Shown: one piece after another, positions 8,695 through 17,252 of the stretch | How positions within the stretch are numbered: the first letter of the stretch is position 1 | Layout of the letters: every line of letters begins with the position of its first letter | Source of the DNA: Lachnospiraceae bacterium | Lineage (GTDB): Bacteria > Bacillota > Clostridia > Lachnospirales > Lachnospiraceae | Assembly: GCA_031280955.1 (NCBI GenBank) | Contig: JAITGA010000030.1 | Location: 1-64,000, forward strand | Length of the DNA: 64,000 bases | Direction: 5' to 3' | Notes under the pieces: model-generated | The model's database searches: none | What the model was told of the DNA's origin: nothing | The model's input: only the letters and a program-made list of their open reading frames with translations | Position numbers and translations under genes: made by a program

Positions 8695-9096
8695 ATGAGA
8701 ATATTGATAGCCGAAGATGATTTTGCCAGCAGAAAATTTATGCAGAAGTATCTCAGCAAGTATGGTGACTGTGATATCACCATTGACGGCGAGGAAGCGG
8801 TTGAGGCGTTCAAGATGGCGATTGAGGATGATATGCCTTATGACCTGTTTTGCCTTGATATCATGATGCCGGCGATGGATGGTTATCAAGTCCTGAAGGT
8901 TGTGCGGGAGTTGGAAAAAGAGCATAACCGTGTGGGCGACCAAGCCGTAAAAATCGTGATGACGACGGCTCTCAATGCCGAACGCAACATCAATGCGGCA
9001 TTTGAAATGGGTTGCACCGTATACTGTGCCAAACCGATTGATTTGGAAAAATTTGAAGATGTACTAAAGAAAATCGGGATTACCGCAGAGGCATAA
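8695..9096 (+). CDS. Single-domain CheY-like response regulator
   Basis: The 133-residue protein is a lone receiver with acidic residues E7-D8-D9, phospho-acceptor D55 in CLDIMMPAMDG, the switch threonine in MTTA, and the KP motif near residue 112. There is no output domain, so it would act as a phosphate sink, shuttle or protein-binding switch. AGGAGG lies 6 bases before the ATG. It sits between the degenerate HD-GYP regulator and a TPR lipoprotein in the same operon, and is the third receiver encoded by the cluster. Confidence 0.93.
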   Translation: MRILIAEDDFASRKFMQKYLSKYGDCDITIDGEEAVEAFKMAIEDDMPYDLFCLDIMMPAMDGYQVLKVVRELEKEHNRVGDQAVKIVMTTALNAERNINAAFEMGCTVYCAKPIDLEKFEDVLKKIGITAEA

Positions 9097-9097
9097 G

Positions 9098-10144
9098 ATG
9101 TTAAAGAAAGCCTTTGGTAGTGTTTTAATTTGCGTGTTCATAATTGTAGGCGGCGCATGTTCCCTGCCGGGTGGCGACCGTCATATTGCGGCGGGAATGG
9201 AAGCACTCACGGGGCAGGATTTTGACGGAGCATTGCTTGCTTTCAGAGCGGCTGCTGAAGCAGGGGAGAATCCCCGCCAGCTTCACCGGGGGATGGGAAT
9301 AGCTCTGATGGGGCTTCTCAGGTATGACGAGGCTCTCGCTTCGTTTGCCAATGCTCTGTCATACAGCAGCGGATTACCTGACCGCACCGACTTTGACATC
9401 AATTACTACATGGCTACGGCATATTTTTTGACAGGAAGACCGGAGCGAGCAATAGAGATTTACGATGCCATCCTCGCACTCAGGGATGATGAAAGTGATG
9501 CCTTTTATCTGCGGGGGGCAATCAAGGTGAGCGAGGGGCGAATTGAAGATGCTCGTAGTGACTTTGACATGGCAATCGCTCTCTATGACGGTGGCAGTGA
9601 CCGCCTCATAGATATTTACCAGATTTTGGAGGGCGGCGGTTATCGGCAGTTGGGCGAAGAGTATCTCCGCCGTGCCACCGAGGGTGATGCCCACAATGAA
9701 CTGGACAACTTCGAGCGGGGCAGGATTGCTTTCCACCTCGGTGATTTTGAGAATGCCCGCATGTATCTGGAACGGGCGCGGGGAACTAGTTATGAGGCGG
9801 TTCTCTATCTTGGTAAGACATATGAAGTGCTGGGCGACTTTAACTATGCGGTCAGCGTTTATAGCTCCTATCTCGATGATGGCAACGAGTCGCCGCATAT
9901 CTTCAACCAATTGGGTATCTGCCGCTTTAGGATGCATGAATATGAGGCGGCACTGACGGCTTTTGTCGGCGGGATGGCAATAGAAAACAATGATATACTC
10001 CGTGTCCTTCGGTTTAATGAAATCGTCACCAATCAGTTTCTAGGAGATTTTCGCCGCGCAGCAGTATTACTGGACGGATATCTTCGTGATTATCCGAATG
10101 ACCATGTCGCCGTCCGGGAAAACTATTTTTTGCGGACAAGGTGA
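9098..10144 (+). CDS. TPR-repeat lipoprotein
   Basis: The N-terminus (LLK-like basic start, hydrophobic core, lipobox VGGAC with C21) predicts an exported lipid-anchored protein. The rest consists of repeated helical pairs typical of tetratricopeptide repeats, with motifs such as YDEALASFANAL, PERAIEIYDAIL and DFNYAVSVYSSYL. TPR proteins mediate protein-protein contacts. It starts one base after the preceding stop and closes the operon. As the only extracytoplasmic member it could couple the phosphorelay to the envelope, but that is inference. Confidence 0.85.
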   Translation: MLKKAFGSVLICVFIIVGGACSLPGGDRHIAAGMEALTGQDFDGALLAFRAAAEAGENPRQLHRGMGIALMGLLRYDEALASFANALSYSSGLPDRTDFDINYYMATAYFLTGRPERAIEIYDAILALRDDESDAFYLRGAIKVSEGRIEDARSDFDMAIALYDGGSDRLIDIYQILEGGGYRQLGEEYLRRATEGDAHNELDNFERGRIAFHLGDFENARMYLERARGTSYEAVLYLGKTYEVLGDFNYAVSVYSSYLDDGNESPHIFNQLGICRFRMHEYEAALTAFVGGMAIENNDILRVLRFNEIVTNQFLGDFRRAAVLLDGYLRDYPNDHVAVRENYFLRTR

Positions 10145-10227
10145 GAAGCAAAAAGGGGTAGTTTTAGACAAAAAAGGGGATATTTACACAATTTTGTAAT
10201 AATTTTGTTAATAATCAAAAAAAATAC

Positions 10228-10255
10228 TTGCAATTGCTGAAAACTGTGTTAATAT
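10228..10255 (+). promoter_or_regulatory. Probable promoter of the iorA operon
   Basis: TTGCAA (10228-10233) and TAATAT (10250-10255) are 16 bases apart in an AT-rich 293-base gap (10145-10437). The long leader that follows holds a small hairpin, GATTGC-TAAA-GCAATC (10300-10315), and a GC-rich CCGC-TTTC-GCGG hairpin near 10348. I do not recognise a known riboswitch in it. Confidence 0.6.
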
Positions 10256-10437
10256 ATTGTCAATATGATGTGTTGTCATATTTATATTTGCTGTAGTGTG
10301 ATTGCTAAAGCAATCTGCTAAAGCATACTGCTAGGCAAATCCGCTTCCGCTTTCGCGGCCGGATAACGAGTTTTCTTTCGATCGGTCATGATTGTCATGA
10401 ATTGTCGAATAAATAATCACGAAAGGTAGAATTATCA

Positions 10438-12237
10438 TTGAAAAATGAGATGCCAACCCCAGCCGAACTTATGCTCGGCAACGCCGCAATTGCCCGCGGT
10501 GCTTATGAAGCTGGTCTAAAAGTCGCATCCGCATATCCGGGAACACCGAGTACAGAGGTAAGCGAAAACCTTACCCGTTATCGTGATGAGCTATATTGCG
10601 AGTGGGCACCAAATGAAAAAGTGGCACTTGAAGTAGCTATCGGGGCATCAATCAGCGGTGTCCGGGCGATGTCGGTCATGAAGCATGTCGGCGTGAATGT
10701 CGCCGCCGACCCCCTCTTTACCATTGCTTACAGCGGTGTCGGTGGCGGTCTGGTACTGATAGTTGCCGATGACCCGGGAATATATTCTTCGCAAAACGAG
10801 CAAGATACCCGTCTGGTGGCACGAGCAGCGATGGTGCCGGTCATTGAGCCGTCAGACAGCGAAGAAGCTAGAGTTTTCACCAAACGGGCATTTGAACTAT
10901 CAGAAGAATATGACACACCCGTCATATTACGCACGACTACTCGTCTTTCACATTCGCAGAGTTTGGTCTATCCCGAAGAGCGTATTGAGCAGGAGATCAA
11001 ACCTTATCAACGTAATATTGCCAAAAATGTCATGATACCCATCAATGCCAGGGGTCGTCATCTGGCGGTGGAAGCACGGATGAAACGCTTGGCGGACGAT
11101 GCCGAAACGGTTGGTCTTCATCAAGTCACTTACTCTGATCGCCCGATGCGGGTAAAGAGTGTAGATGGTAGCGGTCATGAGGAGCTGAAAGTCGGCGTAA
11201 TCACCAGTGGTATTGCTTATCAGTATGTCCGTGAAGCCCTGCCCGATGCATCAATTTTGAAACTGGGTATGGTTTATCCATTACCACGCCGTCAGATAGA
11301 AGCATTTGCTACCCGAGTAGACCGTCTTTATATATTCGAGGAACTTGAACCCTTTATCGAGGAGCAAGTGCGTTCGTGGGGTATTCCTTGTATAGGAAAA
11401 GAGATTTTCTCGATTCAAGGTGAATACAGTATCCAAATCATAATCCGTGAGATTCTCGGTGAGCAATATGAGTATGACCAACCGCTCAGCGTACCTGCGA
11501 GACCACCGATTCTTTGCCCCGGTTGCCCCCACCGCAGTGCTTTTGCGGTGATGAAGAAATTGAAGCTTCATGCTGCCGGCGATATCGGTTGTTATACCCT
11601 CGGTGCTTTGTCGCCGCTTGATGTAATTGATACCTGCGTTTGCATGGGGTCGAGTATTTCCACCCTCCATGGCATGGAAAAAGGACGCGGGCGTGATTAT
11701 ATGAAGGATTGGGTGGCAGTAATCGGCGATTCGACTTTCCTGCACACCGGAGTCAACTCGCTGATGAATATGGTTTACAATCAAGCAACAGGGACGGTGG
11801 TTATCCTTGATAATGCCACCACGGGAATGACGGGACATCAGCATCACCCCGGCACGGGTGTCAATTTGATGGGCGAAAAAGCTCCGATTACTGACATCGC
11901 CGCTCTTTGCCGTTCGCTGGGTGTAGAGCATGTTCATGTTATCGATGCTTTTGACACCGATTTGCTGGAGAAGAGATTGAAAGAGGAAGTGGCACGACAG
12001 GCAGTATCGGTCATCATCGTCACCTCACCTTGCGTTCTCCTCAAAGATTTCGTCCCCAAGGGTAAATGTGCCGTCATCGCTGACAAATGCCGTAAATGCG
12101 GTTTGTGTATCGTCACTACTTGCCCGGCAATGCGTAAATACGAAGATGGTTTGGTGGAAATAGATCCTCTTGTCTGTACCGGTTGCGGTCATTGCCAAAA
12201 AAGTTGTAAATTTGACGCTATCAGGAAGGATACATAA
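10438..12237 (+). CDS. iorA: Indolepyruvate ferredoxin oxidoreductase, alpha subunit
   Basis: With IorB it oxidatively decarboxylates aryl pyruvates from aromatic amino acids to aryl-acetyl-CoA, reducing ferredoxin. It is a cytoplasmic thiamine-pyrophosphate enzyme of anaerobes. Visible features are the N-terminal pyrimidine-binding region (AYPGTPSTEVSE), the CPGCPHRSAF segment, the GDSTF-type TPP/Mg site, and two C-terminal 4Fe-4S motifs (cysteines from 551-562 and 580-590). In the second cluster the usual proline after the last cysteine is lysine. I chose the TTG at 10438 because AAAGG lies about 11 bases upstream and the family N-terminus begins there. The length (599) is normal. It overlaps iorB by one base. 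Confidence 0.95.
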   Translation: MKNEMPTPAELMLGNAAIARGAYEAGLKVASAYPGTPSTEVSENLTRYRDELYCEWAPNEKVALEVAIGASISGVRAMSVMKHVGVNVAADPLFTIAYSGVGGGLVLIVADDPGIYSSQNEQDTRLVARAAMVPVIEPSDSEEARVFTKRAFELSEEYDTPVILRTTTRLSHSQSLVYPEERIEQEIKPYQRNIAKNVMIPINARGRHLAVEARMKRLADDAETVGLHQVTYSDRPMRVKSVDGSGHEELKVGVITSGIAYQYVREALPDASILKLGMVYPLPRRQIEAFATRVDRLYIFEELEPFIEEQVRSWGIPCIGKEIFSIQGEYSIQIIIREILGEQYEYDQPLSVPARPPILCPGCPHRSAFAVMKKLKLHAAGDIGCYTLGALSPLDVIDTCVCMGSSISTLHGMEKGRGRDYMKDWVAVIGDSTFLHTGVNSLMNMVYNQATGTVVILDNATTGMTGHQHHPGTGVNLMGEKAPITDIAALCRSLGVEHVHVIDAFDTDLLEKRLKEEVARQAVSVIIVTSPCVLLKDFVPKGKCAVIADKCRKCGLCIVTTCPAMRKYEDGLVEIDPLVCTGCGHCQKSCKFDAIRKDT

Positions 12238-12806
12238 TGCAAACGAAGAACATAATTATCGCCGGTGTCGGTGGACAGGGAACACTGCTAACCAGTCGGA
12301 TACTCGGTGGTATCGCTCGCCGTGCCGGCTACGATGTCAAAGTCTCGGAGGTGCATGGAATGGCACAGCGCGGCGGCAGTGTAGTTACCTATGTCCGTTA
12401 TGGCGATAGTGTAGGTGAGCCGCTGGTGGAAGAGGGACAGGCTGATATCTTGATTGCTTTTGAACAGTTGGAGGCACTTAGGTATATTCATTTCCTCAAA
12501 AAAGACGGAGTTTTGGTGCTAAATGACCAGCAGATTTTTCCGGCGGCAGTCATCACCGGTGTGGTTTCCTATCCTGATGATATCGTGAGCGAGCTAAAGA
12601 AGCGGCGCAAGGTGATTGCTATTGATGCCAGGAGCAAGGCGGCGGAACTCGGCAATGTCAGGGTCTTTAACTCGATTATCGTCGGTATGGCGGCTAAGAG
12701 CATGGGTTTTTCCAAGGAAGAGTGGCTTTTGGTCATCAGGGAAACGGTTCGTGCTGATATGGTGGAAATCAACGAAAAAGCATTTCTATTGGGTTACAAT
12801 TCATAG
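12237..12806 (+). CDS. iorB: Indolepyruvate ferredoxin oxidoreductase, beta subunit
   Basis: This is the gamma-type subunit of 2-oxoacid:ferredoxin oxidoreductases. The N-terminus IIAGVGGQGTLLTSRILG and the following VSEVHGMAQRGGSV segment are diagnostic. It partners IorA and does not bind iron-sulfur clusters itself. The 189-residue length is normal. The start overlaps the iorA stop (TAATG), so the two chains are made together. The following ligase gene could use the aryl acids made from this pathway. Confidence 0.95.
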   Translation: MQTKNIIIAGVGGQGTLLTSRILGGIARRAGYDVKVSEVHGMAQRGGSVVTYVRYGDSVGEPLVEEGQADILIAFEQLEALRYIHFLKKDGVLVLNDQQIFPAAVITGVVSYPDDIVSELKKRRKVIAIDARSKAAELGNVRVFNSIIVGMAAKSMGFSKEEWLLVIRETVRADMVEINEKAFLLGYNS

Positions 12807-12829
12807 ATGGAGGAAGCATAAGCATCACG

Positions 12830-14128
12830 ATGATATGGAATGAAGCGAGAGAGTGCATGAGCCGTGATGAAATGACGGTCTTGCAAAATTATAGATTGAC
12901 CAATACAGTCAATCATGTGTATCACAATGTCGAATTTTATCGTCATAAAATGCAGAAAATAGGGCTTTTGCCCAGTGACATCAAGACGATTGACGATTTG
13001 ACGAAACTTCCTTTTACCACCAAGGAAGACTTGCGTGACACCTACCCATATGGACTGTTTGCCGTCCCGATTTCTGAAATAGTGCGGATTCATGCCAGTA
13101 CGGGAACAACGGGCAAGCAAACGGTAGTCGGCTACACCCGCCGTGATATCAGTACATGGTCGGAGTGTGTCGCCCGCTCACTAACCATGACAGGGGTGGG
13201 AAAAGGAGATACGATACTGGTAGCGTATGGCTACGGACTATTCACCGGCGGACTGGGTCTTCATTACGGAGCCGAGCATCTGGGAGCTTGCGTCATCCCG
13301 ATAGCCACCGGCAGCACCAAGAGACTGACGACGATGATGGTGGATTTGGAAGCGACGGCGATAGCCTGTACGCCATCTTATTTGTTACATGTCGCAGAGG
13401 TTCTCGAAGCAGAAGGTCTGTTGGGGAAACTGAAAATAAAGGCGGCGATTTGCGGAGCTGAACCGTGGAGTGAGGCGATGCGACTCCAAATCGAAGAAAA
13501 ACTGGGGATAAATGCGTTTGACATATATGGGCTTTCGGAGGTATTGGGACCGGGGGTGGCGTGCGATTGCATCCATCATCAAGGACTTCATATTTATGAA
13601 GACTATTTCCTGTCAGAAGTGATATCAGAGCAGTCACAAACTCCGGTGGCAGCAGGTGAGACCGGGGAGTTGGTCTTTACCACTTTGGCAAAAGAGGGCA
13701 TCCCCCTGATTCGCTACCGTACCAAGGATTTGACGGATATCACGTATGAACCCTGTGAATGTGGACGTACTACGGCGAGGATAGGACGATTCAAAGGACG
13801 AAGCGACGACATGCTGATTATCCGCGGTGTCAATGTGTTCCCCTCACAAATCGAAGCCGCTTTGATTGAAATGGGAACGACTTTGCCTCATTATGTCATG
13901 GAAATAGATCGAGTCGGCACTCTTGATGTCCTTGAACTAAAGGTCGAGGTCGAAGAACGCTATTTCTCTGACGAGATACGAAAGCTGGAGGGTTTGACCC
14001 GCCAAATTGAAAAGACCATCCGTGAGGCAATTGGACTGTCTATCAAGGTGAAATTGGTAGAACCCCGGACTATCGAACGCAGTACCGGAAAAGCGAAAAG
14101 GGTAATCGACAAAAGGAAACTCATGTAA
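12830..14128 (+). CDS. paaK: Phenylacetate-CoA ligase family protein
   Basis: It is an adenylate-forming enzyme that joins aryl acetates to CoA with ATP. The ATP loop ASTGTTGKQ (89-97), the YGLSE motif, the TGELVFTTL segment and the IRGVNVFPSQIE C-terminal region match PaaK-type ligases. The length (432) is typical. In anaerobes this gene commonly follows iorAB, where it may run in reverse to conserve energy as ATP from aryl-acetyl-CoA. That role is known for such gene sets but inferred here. GGAGG lies 16 bases before the ATG, which is rather far. Confidence 0.92.
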   Translation: MIWNEARECMSRDEMTVLQNYRLTNTVNHVYHNVEFYRHKMQKIGLLPSDIKTIDDLTKLPFTTKEDLRDTYPYGLFAVPISEIVRIHASTGTTGKQTVVGYTRRDISTWSECVARSLTMTGVGKGDTILVAYGYGLFTGGLGLHYGAEHLGACVIPIATGSTKRLTTMMVDLEATAIACTPSYLLHVAEVLEAEGLLGKLKIKAAICGAEPWSEAMRLQIEEKLGINAFDIYGLSEVLGPGVACDCIHHQGLHIYEDYFLSEVISEQSQTPVAAGETGELVFTTLAKEGIPLIRYRTKDLTDITYEPCECGRTTARIGRFKGRSDDMLIIRGVNVFPSQIEAALIEMGTTLPHYVMEIDRVGTLDVLELKVEVEERYFSDEIRKLEGLTRQIEKTIREAIGLSIKVKLVEPRTIERSTGKAKRVIDKRKLM

Positions 14129-14248
14129 TCCGGTCATTTTGATTTAGCAGCAAGAAGCAGAAAGTAAAACTATGCGCCAAACAACGAATGTGAATTTCCC
14201 ACATTCATCTGGAATATCCTTTATATCATAGTGAAAGGTAAGTCTATC

Positions 14249-14653
14249 ATGAAGCAATTATCGGTATTTATTGAAAACAGGGAGGGAAGACTCTTCGATG
14301 TCCTCCGAATTCTGGGCGAAAATGATATCAACATCATCTCGCTTAGTCTGGCTGATACCAACGATTACGGGATGCTGAGGATGATTGTCTCCAAACCACA
14401 GGTTGCGCTTAGCATACTTCGGGATTGTGGTTTGTCGGCGACACTTACGCAGATTTTGGCAATCAAACTGCCGCATGAATCCGGTTCGCTTGGCAGGGCT
14501 CTGGCGGCAATCAATGATGCAGGAATCAATATTGAGTATATGTATGGACTTTGCGCTGACGGTGACGAAGCGGTGTTGGCAATCAAAACATCCGATGTAG
14601 CACAGGCGGCGAAGCTGCTAAAACGAGCAGGAATAGAACAGTGGCAAATGTGA
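14249..14653 (+). CDS. Tandem ACT-domain protein
   Basis: The 134-residue protein holds two ACT domains. The first starts MKQLSVFIENREGRLFDVL and the second LPHESGSLGRALAAINDAG. ACT domains bind amino acids and regulate metabolism. Small double-ACT proteins often follow paaK and iorAB in Clostridia and archaea, and may sense aromatic amino acids. The GTG at 14231 also opens this frame, but I prefer the ATG at 14249, which has AAAGG about 10 bases upstream. A 7-bp hairpin (14186-14206) lies in the 120-base gap before it. The ligand is unknown. Confidence 0.88.
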   Translation: MKQLSVFIENREGRLFDVLRILGENDINIISLSLADTNDYGMLRMIVSKPQVALSILRDCGLSATLTQILAIKLPHESGSLGRALAAINDAGINIEYMYGLCADGDEAVLAIKTSDVAQAAKLLKRAGIEQWQM

Positions 14654-14705
14654 CATGTGAAATGTAAAATGTAAATTGTGAGTAGTAAAGAAAGGTATGG
14701 TTTTT

Positions 14706-16205
14706 ATGAGAGAGAAGTATGAGTCGTTGGGAGTGCTTGATTTGAAAGCCGTGGCAAAATCAAGGGGACTAAAAAAGATTTCCCAACTCAAAAAGGCGGC
14801 AGTAGTCGAGCTGATGTTGCAAGCTGATGAAAGAGATCGGCTGGAACGGGAGCAAAAAGAAGAGGAAAAAAGGGAGCGGGCGCGGCAAATCGTTGAGAGC
14901 AGACGTACCGAACCCAAGCCGCAGCGATACCAGTATGACCGTGAAAGCAATGAACGCCCGACCCGGTATGGTGGTTATAGCAATAGCTTCCAAAACAATA
15001 GTGAACGTAGTGAGGGAAGCAACACCTATTATGACCGTTATGACAAGCGTGATGAGGAGCGGATGCAAGCAGAACTCGACAGCGGTATCGTTGCTCACGG
15101 TATCTTGGAGGTTATGCCTGATGGATATGGTTTTATCCGCTGTGAGAATTACCTCCCCGGTGAACGCGATGTCTATGTTGCTCCCAGTCAAATCCGCCGT
15201 TTTGGCTTGAAAACCGGAGATATCCTAGAGGGTAGCACCCGCATCAAAACCCAGGGGGAAAAGTTCGCCGCCTTATTGATTATCAAGACAATTAACGGTT
15301 ATAGCCCCGAAGTGGCGGCAACCCGTTATAATTTTGAAGACATGACCCCGATTTTTCCCAATGAACGCTTGAAACTGGAAATGCCCGGTGCGAGTGTCTC
15401 AATGCGGATTATGGATTTGATTAGCCCGGTCGGAAAAGGACAGCGGGGAATGATTGTTTCCCCACCCAAAGCCGGCAAGACCACTCTATTAAAGGATGTC
15501 GCCCGCTCCGTTAAACGCAACAACCCCGATGCCCATTTGATAATCCTGCTGATAGATGAACGTCCTGAGGAAGTGACTGATATCAGGGAGGCGATTGAAG
15601 GTCAAAACGTAGAAGTCATCTACTCAACCTTTGATGAGCTGCCCGAACACCATAAGCGGGTGTCGGAGATGGTAATTGAAAGAGGACGGCGTTTGGTCGA
15701 GCATGGACGTGATGTGGTTATCTTGATTGACAGTATCACCCGCCTTACCCGCGCTTACAACCAAGTCGTTCCCCCCAGTGGTCGTACCCTCTCAGGTGGT
15801 CTTGATCCGGCGGCACTGCATATGCCCAAACGTTTCTTCGGGGCGGCACGAAACATGCGCCAAGGCGGTTCACTCACTATTTTGGCAACGGCACTGGTAG
15901 AAACCGGGAGCAAGATGGATGATGTCGTCTATGAAGAGTTCAAGGGAACCGGCAACATGGAACTGCTCCTTGACCGCAAGCTACAGGAACGGCGCATCTT
16001 CCCCGCCATCGACATCCCCAAATCAGGAACTCGGCGCGAGGATTTATTACTTGCTCCTGACGAGCTTGAAGCCATCAATATTATCCGCAAAGCCCTAAAC
16101 GGCATGAAGACGGAAGAATCGGTTGACCGTATCATCGATATGTTCTCGAAGACCCGCAACAACCAAGAATTCGTCAACATGGTGAAGAAAGTGAAGATAA
16201 TTTGA
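14706..16205 (+). CDS. rho: Transcription termination factor Rho
   Basis: Rho is a hexameric RNA helicase that ends transcription. The order is an N-terminal helical domain (1-43), a long charged linker (45-122), the RNA-binding cold-shock-like domain (123-200, [20 protein letters not shown]), and the RecA-type motor with P-loop PPKAGKTT (253-260) and the LIDERPEEV and [11 protein letters not shown] motifs. The start at 14706 has AAAGG 10 bases upstream, while the in-frame ATG at 14697 is too close. The linker is rich in Arg, Glu, Asn, Ser and Tyr and looks disordered. The leader 14654-14690 contains several AAATGTA-like repeats of unknown meaning. Confidence 0.97.
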   Translation: MREKYESLGVLDLKAVAKSRGLKKISQLKKAAVVELMLQADERDRLEREQKEEEKRERARQIVESRRTEPKPQRYQYDRESNERPTRYGGYSNSFQNNSERSEGSNTYYDRYDKRDEERMQAELDSGIVAHGILEVMPDGYGFIRCENYLPGERDVYVAPSQIRRFGLKTGDILEGSTRIKTQGEKFAALLIIKTINGYSPEVAATRYNFEDMTPIFPNERLKLEMPGASVSMRIMDLISPVGKGQRGMIVSPPKAGKTTLLKDVARSVKRNNPDAHLIILLIDERPEEVTDIREAIEGQNVEVIYSTFDELPEHHKRVSEMVIERGRRLVEHGRDVVILIDSITRLTRAYNQVVPPSGRTLSGGLDPAALHMPKRFFGAARNMRQGGSLTILATALVETGSKMDDVVYEEFKGTGNMELLLDRKLQERRIFPAIDIPKSGTRREDLLLAPDELEAINIIRKALNGMKTEESVDRIIDMFSKTRNNQEFVNMVKKVKII

Positions 16206-16290
16206 GGGAGGGTTAGACCCGTATTTGTCCTAGCTGTCCGCCGAATTTTTCGGCAAGACTGCGTAAAATTTAGTTGATGGAGTAATAAGT

Positions 16291-17004
16291 ATGAAAAAAC
16301 GCAAAAAACTGGGCGTTATTGGCGGCATGGGTCCGATGGCGACGGCTCATTTTCTCGGACTTTTAACTAAGATGACCTTTGCGAGAAAAGACCAGGATCA
16401 TATCGAGGTCTTTGTCCATAGTTGCCCTGCCATTCCCGACCGTACCCGCTTCATCGTCGGGCAAAGTTTTGAAAATCCTGCTTTTCAGCTTGTAAAAAGT
16501 GCAAAAATGCTGATTGACATCGGCGCAGAGGTCTTGGTGATACCGTGTTTTACGGCTCATTACTTTCTTAAAAATATCCGAAAAGAAATCAACGAAACTA
16601 TCCCTGTGATTGATGCCGTCGAAGAGACGGTGGCTAGTCTTATTGCTGCCGGGATTAGTACCGCCGGGATTTTCGCTACTGATGGGATGATTGAATGTGG
16701 ACTGTATCAGGAACGGCTCGAAAGTGCGGGAATTACCGCTGCTGTCCCTACCCGCGCAATCCAGCGGCAAGTCATGAGCTTAATCTATAAGCAGATCAAA
16801 AAGGGTAAAACTGTGACCGCTACGGAACTGGACAGGATAGCCGAGCCGTTGTTTGCCAATGGCACGGAAGCGGTTTTGCTTGGCTGCTCCGAGCTATCGT
16901 TGATTGACAGGGGAGAGTCTGTCCTGACTTATGTGGATGCCTTGGAGGTATTGGCGCAAAGTACGGTGAAGATGTGCGGGACATTAAGGAAAGAATATCA
17001 GTGA
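16291..17004 (+). CDS. Aspartate/glutamate racemase family protein
   Basis: The family inverts the alpha carbon of amino acids using two cysteines and no cofactor. Visible motifs are LGVIGGMGPMAT at the start, the first catalytic cysteine in IPCFTAH (usual form PCNTAH), and the second in LLGCSELSLI. The length (237) is standard. Its stop overlaps the GTG start of the carrier protein gene, and an MBOAT gene follows. This suggests that it supplies a D-amino acid to a Dlt-like pathway, which is inference. The 85-base gap after rho has only a small GCCGAA/TTCGGC hairpin. Which amino acid it uses cannot be told from the sequence. Confidence 0.88.
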   Translation: MKKRKKLGVIGGMGPMATAHFLGLLTKMTFARKDQDHIEVFVHSCPAIPDRTRFIVGQSFENPAFQLVKSAKMLIDIGAEVLVIPCFTAHYFLKNIRKEINETIPVIDAVEETVASLIAAGISTAGIFATDGMIECGLYQERLESAGITAAVPTRAIQRQVMSLIYKQIKKGKTVTATELDRIAEPLFANGTEAVLLGCSELSLIDRGESVLTYVDALEVLAQSTVKMCGTLRKEYQ

Positions 17005-17231
17005 ATGAACTGTTGGAAATCCTAAATGAGCTTCATGAGGATGTCGATTTTACCACCAGCGGGGCTTTGTTTGATGGTGGAATTATAGATTCCTTTGATG
17101 TAGTGACAATTATCGCCGAGGTTCACGAGCGTTTCGGGGTTACGATAAGCGCAGAATATATCACCCCCGCCAACTTCAACTCGGCACAGGCATTATGGCA
17201 TTTGATAGAGAAACTGTTGGCTGAAGAATAA
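17001..17231 (+). CDS. DltC-like acyl/aminoacyl carrier protein
   Basis: A small four-helix carrier protein. The phosphopantetheine attachment serine lies in GGIIDSFDVV, the same arrangement as in D-alanyl carrier proteins. I chose the GTG at 17001, which overlaps the racemase stop (GTGA) and has AAGGAAAG 7 bases upstream. It gives 76 residues, the usual DltC length. The GTG at 16974 would extend it without a good site. It is 21 bases from the MBOAT gene. No DltA-type ligase to load it is seen in the window, and a separate adenylating enzyme must be encoded elsewhere if it functions like DltC. Confidence 0.85.
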   Translation: MNELLEILNELHEDVDFTTSGALFDGGIIDSFDVVTIIAEVHERFGVTISAEYITPANFNSAQALWHLIEKLLAEE

Positions 17232-17252
17232 TCAAAGGCGGTCAAGGTCTTT

